From: Prorocentrum cordatum
Taxonomy: Eukaryota > Sar > Dinophyceae > Prorocentrales > Prorocentraceae
Direction of reading: 5' to 3'
DNA: 47,500 nucleotides
Assembly: GCA_963575745.1 (NCBI GenBank)
Contig: CAUYUJ010002725.1
Span: forward strand, 1 to 47,500
Positions 10,141-18,908 of this stretch are shown here, piece by piece. The notes beneath the pieces are model-generated. The model ran no database searches, was not told the DNA's origin, and saw nothing but the letters and a program-made list of their open reading frames with translations. A program made the position numbers and the translations under genes. The stretch's first letter is position 1. Every line of letters starts with the position of its first letter.

Positions 10141-11410
10141 AGGTCATCTTGGCCGTCTGGAGGCCATTTTGACCCTGTCGGGCCTTCTTGGAGGACGTCT
10201 TGGAGGGCTCTTGGGCCGTCTTGGAGGCCATCTTGGGCCGTCTTGGGGGCCTCTTGGGGCCGTGTCTTGGGCCTCTTGGGCGATCTTTGGGGGCACTTGG
10301 GCCGTCTCGGGCCGTCGGAAGGCAGAAAAAACGCAAATGCCACAATCCTTCAAAAACCCATGGGAAATCTATGATTTTGGCCTTTTCGGGCCTTCCTGGG
10401 GGCCCTCTTGGAGGCCTCTTGGGCCGTCTTGGGCCATCTTAGGGCCATGTTCGGCCTTCTTGGTGGGCTCCTGGTCCGTCTGACGCCGTCGAAAGCCGTT
10501 TGGGCGGCCTCTCTGAGCCGACTTGTGGCCCTCTTGGAATGCTCCAGGGCCGTCTTGGAGGCCATCTTGGGCGTCTTAAAAGCCTCCTGTGCCATCTTGG
10601 GGGCCTCTTGGGGCCGTCTTGGGGCCCTATTGGGTCGTTCTGGGGCCATCTTGGAGGCCTCTTGGGTGATCTTTCGGCGATCTTTGGGGGCTCTTGGGCC
10701 GTCTCGGGCCGTCGGAAGGCCGACAAGAAGCAAATGTCAAAATCCGTCACCAACCTTATGAACATCAATGTGTTTGGCCTCTTCTGGCCTTCCTGGAGGC
10801 CCTCATGGGGGCCTCTTGGGCCGTCTTGGGCCAGCTTTGAGCCAACTTCGGCCATCTTGGTGGTTTCCTGGCATGTCTGACACGTCGGGAGCCGTCTTGG
10901 GGGCCTTTTTGGGCCGACTTGGGGCCCTCTTGGGGTGCTTCGGGGCCGTCTTGGAGGCCATCTTGGGCGTCTTGGAGGCCATTTTGGGCGTGTTGGAGGC
11001 CTCTTGGGCCGTCTTGGGGTCCTCTTGGGGCCGTCTTGGAGGCCACTTGGGCCGTCATGGGGCCCCCTTGGGGGCCTCTTGGGCGATCTTGGGGGCCTCT
11101 TGGGCCGTCTTGAGCCGTCGGAATGCCGAGAAGAAGTACATTCAAAAATCCTTCAAAAACCTAAGGACAATGAATAATTTTGGCCTTCGGGCCCTCCTGG
11201 AGGACCTCTTGGAGGTCTCTTGGGCCGTCTGGGGGCCTCTGGGTGGGTGGTCTCTTGGGCCGTCTTGGGCCGTCTTGGACTCTCTTGGGCCGTCTTGGAG
11301 GCCGTCTTGGACCATCTTGGGCGGACTTGGAGGCCATCTTGGATCATCTTTGTCGGACTGGCAGGCCATCTTGGCTATCTTGGACGCCATCTTGAGCCGT
11401 CTTGGAGGAT
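10141..11410 (+). repeat. CTTGG array with ~400-bp higher-order units
   Basis: About 1.27 kb of CTTGG motifs spaced 9-13 bp. The block GTCGGAAKGCCGA followed by a TCAAAAACC block and a TTTTGGCC/CTTCGGGCC block recurs. Its ATGATTTTGGCC-like landmark lies near 9608, 10369, 10764 and 11170; the later spacings are 395 and 406 bp. Long frames of Leu/Gly/Trp/Ser here are array artefacts. Confidence 0.9.
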
Positions 11411-11462
11411 TTTTTGTGCACGTTGCGATTTTTTGAGGATGTCCCGAGCGAACGGCACGGTG

Positions 11463-11640
11463 ACGGGACGGGCCGAAGCCCCAGGGGGAGTTCTTTTGGA
11501 AAAAGAACCAAAACCAAAACCGATAGGATCCAGCACGCCAGGCACACCTGCGATGAATCGACAGGGGGCGGCGGATCTAATGGCCTTCGGCCTATCCCGC
11601 CACCGTGACTGGGTTGTGGGCCAGAGGCCTTTAGGATATT
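11463..11640 (+). repeat. dispersed repeat family beta, second copy
   Basis: Collinear with 9885-9990: GACGGGCCGAAGCCCCAGGG, a GTTCTTTTGGAAAAAGAACC hairpin, CCAAAACCAAAA, GCACGCCAGGCACACCT and GGGGGCGGCGGAT. It then diverges into a CTATCCCGCCACCGTG / CTGGGTTGTGGG segment that is shared with 34770-34815. Confidence 0.7.
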
Positions 11641-11950
11641 CGTTGGGATCTCGCTGGGCGTCTAGGGGGCCGTTTTCAAGCCTCTTGGGAGCCGTTTCTG
11701 GGCCTCTCGGAACGTTTTCGGGGCCTCTTGGGGGTCTCTTGGGGCCTCTTGGGGCCTCCTTGAGGCTTCCGGGGTCCTCTTGGGGCGGAAAACTAGACTT
11801 TACGGTTCGTGTTCCCCCTCTTGGGTTTTTCTTGGGGCTTTCTTTCTTGGGCGCCTCTGGGGCCGTCTTGAAGCGTCGGGAGCTGGAAAAGTGGAGGGCC
11901 AAACTCATTGAAAGCACATGTTTTGAACATCAATGGTTTTGTTTTAGCAT
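11641..11950 (+). repeat. CTTGG array and end block
   Basis: CTTGGGRGCC motifs followed by a degenerate unit block at 11870-11950 (GCGTCGGGAGCTGGAAAAG, then GAACATCAATGGTTTTG). Confidence 0.75.
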
Positions 11951-12307
11951 TTCGAGATCAATATATGGAGCAGTGATGAGGCCCTCCCCGAAAGGGGAAA
12001 AAGGGAAGTTGGAAGAGGGACCCCCCTAAACCATTCACAGCAAGATGGCCAGTGAGATTGCATGCGTTGACTTGACGTGGGACTAGTTTCGCCTGAGAGG
12101 GCCTCACCAGTTGCCTGGTTCGGTGCTTGGCCTGAAGTGGTGTTGGGCAGGCTTCGCTTCGGAAGCCCTCACAGTTCGCCTGCCTTGAAGCCTGCCTGGC
12201 TTCGCCATTCGGTTTGGGGGTGGGTTTTGCCCTGGGGGTCTTCGAATCCGCCGGGGATCCATCATCTTCGGCTCGACCATTCTGATGGATCATCTTCGAC
12301 CATCCAT

Positions 12308-12321
12308 CATCTTGGCTCAAG
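12308..12321 (+). promoter_or_regulatory. candidate spliced-leader relic upstream of the GT31-like gene
   Basis: CATCTTGGCTCAAG matches the last 14 nt of the dinoflagellate spliced leader at 13 positions and ends 59 nt before the preferred ATG. The surroundings contain other CATCTTCG-like motifs, so chance similarity is possible. Confidence 0.35.
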
Positions 12322-12380
12322 CGCCTGTCGGCTCAGGCGAGCCTCGCCGCGGGCGGGGCCTGCGATCGAGCGGGGCGTCC

Positions 12381-14252
12381 ATGTCATACCAGCCCTTCCG
12401 GAGGGCAAAGGCCTCGAGTCGATCGCCCTCGCCGCCCGCCGCCCCGGGCGGCCCGCGCTCCCCGCTCGTCGGCCCGCGCTCCCCGCTGGGCGGCCAGCGC
12501 TCCCCGCGGCCGGCCGCCGCCCTCTGGGCGCCGCCCGCCCCCGCGCGGGCCGCGGACGGCCCGGCGAGCCTCCGCCCGGCGAGCCCTGCGGCACCCCTCG
12601 GAGGCCCGCGCGCCGAGGGCGGCGGCGCGGAGCAGGGCGGCGCGCCGCTCGGCGCCGTCGGGGCTGCGCCCGTCGGGGGCCGCGGGATCGGCGTGCAGTT
12701 CTGCGCCGGCATCGGCTCGGGGATGCTGGTGAGCGCGGCGCTGCTGCTCGTCTGGGCGTCGCTGTCCCCAGAGGGCGCTCTCGTCCGGGGCGGGTCCGCC
12801 GGGAGCTTGGCTGCGGGTTCCGGCGTGGCCAGCAACGTCCAGGGCGACTTGCGCGGGATGCTGATGCGGCCGCTGGTGGCGGCGAGGAACAGTACGGCCA
12901 TGGCCGACGGCTTCTGGCACGTTGTGGAGGGCACGTTTCAGCCAGCGTCGCCCGCTGCGGCGCCGGCGCCGACGCCGGGCGGTGGCGCGGGCAACTCGAG
13001 CGCGGCCGCGAGCGAGCCGGGCAGCACCGCGGCGGCCGCGGCCGCGAGCACGAGCGCGGCGAGCGTCTCGGTCGCCGGGGCCCCCCGGCGGTCGTCGCGT
13101 GTCGTCTCGACCGTCTCCACGACCACCACGCAGTGCATGGTGCCCGATGAGGGGGACGAGTGCTACAAGGAGGTCATCGACACCATGTACACGATCCAGA
13201 GCCAGCCGACGGCCACCCACGGCGGCCTCAACATGTGGTCGTCGTTCGAGGAGGTGCAGGACGTCCTGCACGGCCTGTCGGTGGCGAACCCGAGCAACAG
13301 CACGTGCCGGAGGAGCTGCGCTTGCGAGGTGGCGCATGCCGGGTCGGACTGCCACGCGAGCGTGGCCTACATCGTCAACCAGGGCGTGCGGGAGCATCCG
13401 GAGTGGTACCCCGGCCTCGGAGAGGCCTCGGCCCCGGAGGAGTTCCAGGGCTACCTCAGCAGGTCGGTCGCCGAGGCCAACTGCGCGAGGCCCTGCAAGG
13501 CCGCGAGCTGGAGGGGGGACCCCTCGCTGTTCTGCTGGAGCCTCGCCCAGGGCTCGGGCTACGAGCAGGACGTGATGAGGGCCCAGCTGCGCCTCGCGGC
13601 GGGCATCTTCGGGTGCGACGGCTTCGCCGTCGCGAGCGAGGACGCCTGGTCCCTCGGCCGCGGCCCTGGCGGGCGCATCGGCGAGGTGCGGACCGTCCGC
13701 TTCAAGGGCGCGGAGGTCGGCGTCTCGAAGGACGGGACGGCAGGGAATGCGCAGCTCTTCATGCTGGCGTGGAACGCCATCCTCACGCGCACGGCCGTGC
13801 TGAGCTTCGACTGGGCCGTCAAGGTGGACCCCGATGCCGTCGTGCTGGTCGACAGGCTCCGGGACCACCTGAGGGGGGCGACGGGCGAGAAGCACTTCGT
13901 CAGGAACTGCAACAAAGAGAAAAACAACCCAGAGTTCCCCATGATGTTCGGCTCGCTGGAGGCGGTATCGAAGGAGGGCGTCCGGGTGTACAAGGAGGGC
14001 ATGGAGCGCTGCGTCGCAGAGCTGCCGTGGGGCGACTGGGGCGAGGACGTCTTCATGGGCAAGTGTCTCGTCCTGCTCGGCGTGCGCCCAGTCGACGACT
14101 TCGCCCTCAGCAGCGACGGTGTTTGCACGGGGGTGAGCTGCCACGACGCCAACGCGGCCGCCTTCCACCCCTTCAAGAACGCCTCGTCCTGGGTGCAGTG
14201 CTGGACCACGGCGACCGCGGGCCTGGGGGGGCCGCTGCCTCCGCTGCCCTGA
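12381..14252 (+). CDS. type II membrane protein, GT31-like glycosyltransferase domain
   Basis: Intronless frame of 623 codons. Visible in order: a Ser/Pro/Ala/Gly-rich cytosolic tail (residues 1-102), one hydrophobic segment (about 103-128) fitting a signal anchor, a low-complexity Ala/Ser stem (about 185-250), a Cys-rich region (about 252-390), and a C-terminal domain. That domain has a DxD-like DPD at 483-485 in KVDPDAV and the motif WGEDVFMG at 553-560. Aromatic-E-D-V with a preceding DxD is typical of family GT31 (beta-1,3-galactosyl/GlcNAc-transferases). I infer a Golgi sugar transferase; donor and acceptor are unknown. An in-frame ATG at 12285 would add 32 codons. I prefer 12381 because the possible spliced-leader relic at 12308-12321 lies between the two ATGs. 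Third codon positions are almost all G or C. The lack of introns, the relic and an A-rich tract at 15086 suggest descent from a retroposed mRNA. The coding call is firm; the enzyme class is moderately sure. Confidence 0.85.
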   Translation: MSYQPFRRAKASSRSPSPPAAPGGPRSPLVGPRSPLGGQRSPRPAAALWAPPAPARAADGPASLRPASPAAPLGGPRAEGGGAEQGGAPLGAVGAAPVGGRGIGVQFCAGIGSGMLVSAALLLVWASLSPEGALVRGGSAGSLAAGSGVASNVQGDLRGMLMRPLVAARNSTAMADGFWHVVEGTFQPASPAAAPAPTPGGGAGNSSAAASEPGSTAAAAAASTSAASVSVAGAPRRSSRVVSTVSTTTTQCMVPDEGDECYKEVIDTMYTIQSQPTATHGGLNMWSSFEEVQDVLHGLSVANPSNSTCRRSCACEVAHAGSDCHASVAYIVNQGVREHPEWYPGLGEASAPEEFQGYLSRSVAEANCARPCKAASWRGDPSLFCWSLAQGSGYEQDVMRAQLRLAAGIFGCDGFAVASEDAWSLGRGPGGRIGEVRTVRFKGAEVGVSKDGTAGNAQLFMLAWNAILTRTAVLSFDWAVKVDPDAVVLVDRLRDHLRGATGEKHFVRNCNKEKNNPEFPMMFGSLEAVSKEGVRVYKEGMERCVAELPWGDWGEDVFMGKCLVLLGVRPVDDFALSSDGVCTGVSCHDANAAAFHPFKNASSWVQCWTTATAGLGGPLPPLP

Positions 14253-15085
14253 GGCGCGAAGCCGAGGCCGCAGACTGGGGTCCCGTGCATGAGAGAATTC
14301 GAACCATGCCGCTCGGCCTTCGTCGAGCCAGGCCGTTCGTCTTGCCAGCGGTATGCTGCAAGCGATGCTGAGCAGGTGAACAGAAGCCCCCCCGTGCCAA
14401 TCCCCGGCCGTCAGGACTGACGGCCACCCGGTCTGACGGCCGGCCGCAGGTCTGACGGCTGGCGGGCTGGCGCGAACCGCCTTGGCCGCTTGGCCTCCTC
14501 CCTCCTCCCTCCTCCCTCGTCCCTCCTCTGTCCTCCCTTTCCTTCCTCATGAATCATGTGGCTGAGTGGGCTACCCACGAAATAGCTACATAAGCGTATG
14601 GCCACCAGAACGTGCTGTCTTGCACTGCACACATGGCGTGCTCGTCTGCGAGAGCACTAGATGGAACCCGTTCCATCGGACCCCAGATGCACTTCGGCGC
14701 GGGCTCTCGAGATACGCATTGGCCCGAGAGCTGTCTGCGGGAGCAGTCAGTTCTGGGCCACTTTAGGCCCGCGCCTCCTCCGTTCCCAAATTAGGAGCCA
14801 CTCGAAGCGGCTGCTGGTGATCAGGCCCAGGGCGCTGGTGGGCTTGGATTCTTGTTTTGAATTTGCACTGGCCACTGGGCACTTCTGCCGGGCGTTGGCC
14901 AGAGTCCATTTCCCAACATGTGCTTTCTGTTTGGGTCTTCTTCATATTCTTGTCCCCTCTCTTCGTTGTCTGTCAGTCGTGTGTTTGCCTTGCTTGTGTT
15001 AACGAATGTACTCCTGCCCCACCTAGGGCCACTTAGACTGCAAGCGGGGCGGCGATGACGGAGTAAAGCTTTGAGAGCGTCTCAG
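14253..15085 (+). other. 3' flank of the GT31-like gene
   Basis: No gene recognised. GTCTGACGGC-type decamers repeat about four times at 14408-14465. The remainder is low in repeats and may be 3' UTR. Confidence 0.35.
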
Positions 15086-15111
15086 AAAAAAAAAGAAAAA
15101 CAAAAAAAAAA
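15086..15111 (+). other. A-rich tract, possible poly(A) relic
   Basis: 26 nt with only two non-A bases, downstream of an intronless gene. It could mark the 3' end of a retroposed mRNA, or be an ordinary A-rich microsatellite. Confidence 0.35.
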
Positions 15112-15394
15112 TCTGATTGAAGGCTCACGCGCGCCTTGGCCAGTCACCAGAATCGCGCGGCCTAGTTTGTCGCTCTGCGTCGCCAGAGTCATTGGACAGG
15201 GAGCAGTCAACGGGACAGAAGACGAAATCCACTGCCGTAGGACTGGAATGTTTCCGAGAGGCCGCAAGGGGCGCGATCCATCCACCCTGCCCCCACCAAT
15301 TTCCCGGATAGTGCTTGCACTAATGCCTAAGGAGTTCTGTTTGGTATTTGGGAATTGGGCTTGAAACGCGTTTTTATTTGTTGGTGCAATTTCT

Positions 15395-15860
15395 TACGGC
15401 TCATGGGGTCTGGATCCTTTGCACCAGCGGGGATCTTAGGGTGGCCGACGACCTCGCCCACTGGATCCCATAGGCTTTTCAGTCATGGGTCCCTTGCACC
15501 GGCGGGAACTCGCGGGTGCCGTGTGCCGTAGTGTCCAGCTTACAAAGTGCGTTTGAGTGAATCTGCAATTGCACAGCATTTGCATTGCGCCATGGGTTTC
15601 CGCTCACGGGGTTCCTTGCGCCAGCGGGAATGTTCGGGCGCAGGAAGGTCCCGCACATAGGCTCCCGCATGCACGAGGAGGTCGGTTCGGCGCGGTGCAG
15701 TTTTGCAGCGGCTCGATTTTGCTCGGCCAGTGTCGGTTTGACACCGGGTCGCTTCGGATTTGGCCGCTTCGGTTTGGCCTGGTTCCAGTTCGGTCTGGTT
15801 CCGCTTTTTGCACGGTGCGGTCTGACCGGTTCGATTCGGTTGGCCGCTTCTTTTCGGTTT
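15395..15860 (+). repeat. degenerate repeats: CACCAGCGGG and TTCGG types
   Basis: TCATGGG, TTGCACC and GCGGGA elements recur near 15399, 15482 and 15613. From 15680 to 15855 short TTCGGTTTGG-like units repeat imperfectly. Confidence 0.5.
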
Positions 15861-16189
15861 GGAAAGGAGGTAGGAAGAAAAGGAGGGAGGACGGGGGCGG
15901 GGAACCCAGGTGCGCTCGCGCCATATCTGACATCCCTTCCCTTTGCGCTGTTTTTGTTTGTTTTCTCACCGCGGACCTGGAACTTCCCAGAAGACCCTAC
16001 CGTGTTGTGCGCAATCGGAGAAGGCGAGCTGCATACACATATGAAGGTCGTAGGTGGAAAAGCTTGCGGGCCGGGCCCCTGGGCCGCGGACCTGCGGATA
16101 GGGGGTATTTTTTTTCGCGGATGCCCCGCGCGGCACGTACCCGTACGATTGCCTATCCGCGGGATCGCGCCCTGGAATCCAGACCGCGA

Positions 16190-16285
16190 GGGGGAAGCGC
16201 GGAAATGAGGCCAGCGCTGAAGCGGGAGCACGATTCGGAACGAGTTATACCCCGAAAATGAGGCCAGCGCTTCAGCGAGAGCAGC
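16190..16285 (+). repeat. ~53-bp repeat family (first cluster)
   Basis: Two units with AATGAGGCCAGCGCT, AGCGGGAGCACGATTCGGAA and a following GAGTTAT block. The same unit recurs at 17440-17600 and 17780-17910. Confidence 0.65.
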
Positions 16286-16344
16286 ATTTTGAACAACAGA
16301 ACTATCCCAGTGCGACCCTACATAGGAGTTGGAGCATTTAGGAA

Positions 16345-16530
16345 AGCAACATCTACATCTACACCGACAGCTACATTTACATCTACACCTGCATCTACAT
16401 CTACATCAACATCAACAGCGAGACTCACACCTACATCTACATCTACACCTACATCTACACCTACATCTACATCTACACCTACATCCACATCTACACCTAC
16501 ACCTACATCTACATCTACATCTACACTTTC
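16345..16530 (+). repeat. (ACATCT)n / (ACACCT)n hexanucleotide tract
   Basis: Hexamers ACATCT and ACACCT alternate irregularly for about 180 bp. Confidence 0.9.
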
Positions 16531-16539
16531 GCATTGGTT

Positions 16540-16670
16540 TTGTTTTTGCTTTGCATTGCCTTCTCTTTTGCTCTTGCCTTTGCTTTTGCCTTTGCCTTTG
16601 TTTTTGCGTTTGCTGTTGCTTTTGCTTTGCTATTGTGTTTGCTGTTGCTTGATGTTGTGTTTGCTTTGCC
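16540..16670 (+). repeat. (TTTGCY)n hexanucleotide-like tract
   Basis: TTTGCC, TTTGCT and TTTTGC words dominate. It follows the ACATCT tract and leads into the TATGC tract. Confidence 0.8.
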
Positions 16671-16677
16671 TGCGCGC

Positions 16678-16865
16678 AGCTATGTTATGCTATGCTATGC
16701 TATGCTATGCTATGCTATGCTATGCTATGCTATGCTATGCTATGCTGCGCGGTGCTATGATTGGCGATGCTATGCCATGCTATGCTATGCTATGCTATGC
16801 TGCGCTATGCTATGATATGGTATGCTATGCTATGTTGAGCTATGCTACGCTATGCTTGGCTATGC
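16678..16865 (+). repeat. (TATGC)n pentanucleotide satellite
   Basis: More than ten perfect TATGC units start the tract, then variants such as TGCGC, CATGC and TTGGC accumulate to the right. Confidence 0.95.
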
Positions 16866-17097
16866 TATGCCATGCTGTGCTAATGCTGCGCTGCGCTATG
16901 CTGCGCTGCGCTAAGCTAAGCAAGGGGAAGCTAAACTATGCGAAGCTAAGCTAAGCTAAGCTAAGCTAAGCTAAGCAACGCTGAGTTAAGCTAAACTAAG
17001 ATGATATAAGCTAAGCGAAGTTAAGCTAAGCTAAGCTAAGCTACGAGGAGATAAGCTAAGCTAAGTTAAGTTAAGCTAAGCTAAGCTAAGCTAAGCT
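16866..17097 (+). repeat. TATGC-to-TAAGC transition and (TAAGC)n satellite
   Basis: After a mixed CTGCGC segment the repeat becomes TAAGC/TAAGT with register preserved for long stretches. One base change converts TATGC to TAAGC. Confidence 0.9.
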
Positions 17098-17168
17098 ACT
17101 GGGGGAACCGCGGGGCGGATACTGGGGGAACCACGGGGCGGATGCTGGGGGAACCGCCCGGGGCGGTT
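17098..17168 (+). repeat. ~23-bp tandem repeat, three copies
   Basis: CTGGGGGAACC, then SCGGGGCGGAT, repeated three times directly after the TAAGC tract. Confidence 0.85.
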
Positions 17169-17225
17169 TCCACTGCCCGGCCCTTTAAGCCCACACAGTA
17201 AGAACCCCTTCTGGGCAGAGCCTAG

Positions 17226-17910
17226 GTAGGGAACAAGCGCGGAAGCGAGGAAATGAGGACGCATAGCCTGACATAGCATGGCGTGGCGACGCCCCAAAGT
17301 GGGGGGGCTTCTGCGACCCAAGAAATCAACGAATCGGCACCGAATGTGTAATCACTTCACATGGTTTTTTTCGGGTGGGGGGGGGCATTTTCTAAATGTT
17401 GGGGTCATGTGGAAGGACCGACAACCATGCCGTGGCATGGCAGCGGGAGCACGATTCGGAAAGAGCGGAGGCGCGGAAAAGAGCCCAGCGTTGCAGCGGG
17501 AGAACGACTCGGAACGAGTTATAGCCCGAAAATGAGGCCAGCGCTTCAGCGAGAGCAGCATTTTGAAAAAAGCCCCAGCGCGGAAGCGAGGAAATGAGGA
17601 CGCGTAGCCTGACACAGCATGGCGTGGCGACGCCCCAAAGTGGGGGGGGGCTTCCACGACCCCAAAAATCAGCGAATCGACACCGCATGTGTAATCACTA
17701 TCGATGTTTTTGTTCGGGGTGCCATTTTCTAGATTTGGGAGCCTATTGAGAAGGACCGAAAACATGCCGTGGCATGGCGCTGGGCAGCGGGAGCACGATT
17801 CGGAACGAGCGGAAGCACGGAAATGAGGCCAGCGCTGCAGCGGGAGCACGATTTGGAACGAGCGGTGGCCTGAAAATGAAGCCAGCGCCTGAGCGAGAGC
17901 AGCATTAAAA
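17226..17910 (+). repeat. ~350-bp tandem duplication with embedded 53-bp repeats
   Basis: 17226-17575 and 17576-17910 are collinear. Both have GGAAGCGAGGAAATGAGGAC, GCATGGCGTGGCGACGCCCC, AAAGTGGGGGG, TGTGTAATCACT, a CATTTTCTA block and CATGCCGTGGCATGGC, and both end in clusters of the 53-bp unit. Confidence 0.8.
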
Positions 17911-18618
17911 CAAACACCAAGCGAAAACCTGTTTCCGGAAAATCCGGTGTGCAAAGAAATGTACGCGAAGGGGGGGTCCGGCCATTCCCCGGACGTCACC
18001 AGGGGAGAGAGCAGAGTAGTATTCAGACTGTGTAATTGTGGAGGGCAAGCTTGGTGCGCTCGCGTCATATCTGACGCCCTTCCCCTCAGGGGGAGTCAGG
18101 AGGGAGTAACAAGAAGCAGGGTGGAAGAGGCAGGAGGGGATGAGGGAGGAAGAAGCATTCTGGGAGAGCATGATTAGTCGTAACATCTACATACACAGGA
18201 ATGAAGAGAGAGCAGGTGGATGCGGACGAGGAGGAGGATGAAGAGGAGAACGCGTAAGAACAAGTGCAGGAATGAAGAACGATGAAGGACGAGGTTGTAG
18301 GAAAGTGGGGGGAGGAAAGGGAGGACGATTAAGATGGGCCCCTAGAATGTCCCAGGGATCTCCAGAACGCCCGGAGCTTCCCAGAGGCACTTCTCCTTCT
18401 ACTCTGGTGGCACAATTCAATATCCTTGAGCGGCCATCCGTGCTCGCAGCGCATTAGCCCTGCATTTGTTCGACCTGTGATGTCTTTTCCAGTTCGCTCC
18501 GAGCCAATCCGCCGCTTGCAGTAGGGGCGCGCTTCTTACGCCAATCCAGATCCCAGTCCTCCCTAACTCCTGATCCCTTCTCCTGCCCCCTACTGGTCCT
18601 GCCTCCTTGACGGCGACA
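17911..18618 (+). other. region upstream of PA2G4 exon 1
   Basis: No gene recognised. It would hold the promoter or 5' UTR of PA2G4. AG dinucleotides suitable for spliced-leader addition occur at several places after 18530, but none can be singled out. Confidence 0.3.
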
Positions 18619-18675
18619 ATGAGGAGGCAGCAGGAGGAGGAGGAGGAGGAGGAGGAGGAGGAGGAGGAGGGGCAG
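18619..18675 (+). CDS. PA2G4: PA2G4 exon 1 (Met plus acidic run)
   Basis: ATG followed by Arg-Arg-Gln-Gln, twelve Glu, Gly and Gln. It ends at GGGCAG before a GT donor (GTCGAG). The sequence GCAGGTCG spans the donor here and recurs exactly across the next acceptor at 19009-19016, and the phase (0) fits exon 2. An acidic leader is plausible for this family, but GGA tracts are everywhere in the window, so an artefact is possible. Confidence 0.5.
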
Positions 18676-18876
18676 GTCGAGGCGGACAATCGTGCACGCA
18701 CTGGTTGTCTATTTTTGAGGTTGCTCGAGCGCTGCGTTCCGATCTCTTTTTTCCTTTTGGATCGCGGCCATCAAGACGCGACGGCTCATGCTTGCCAGCG
18801 TTTGCCCAACGCAGCGAGGACACCTCCTCCTCTCTGCTCCCTCCTCCTGCTTCTCCCTCCTGCTCCTGCTCCTCCT

Positions 18877-18908
<32 letters not shown>

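Noticed and set aside
10077-11436. Many overlapping 60-220-codon frames rich in Leu, Gly, Trp, Ser or Pro, Arg, Lys
   Set aside because: They arise from the CTTGG array, which contains few stops in any frame; none has a recognisable domain.
12285-12380. Upstream in-frame ATG as start of the GT31-like protein
   Set aside because: The added 32 residues look non-conserved and the possible leader relic lies between the two ATGs; an upstream start would place it inside the coding region.
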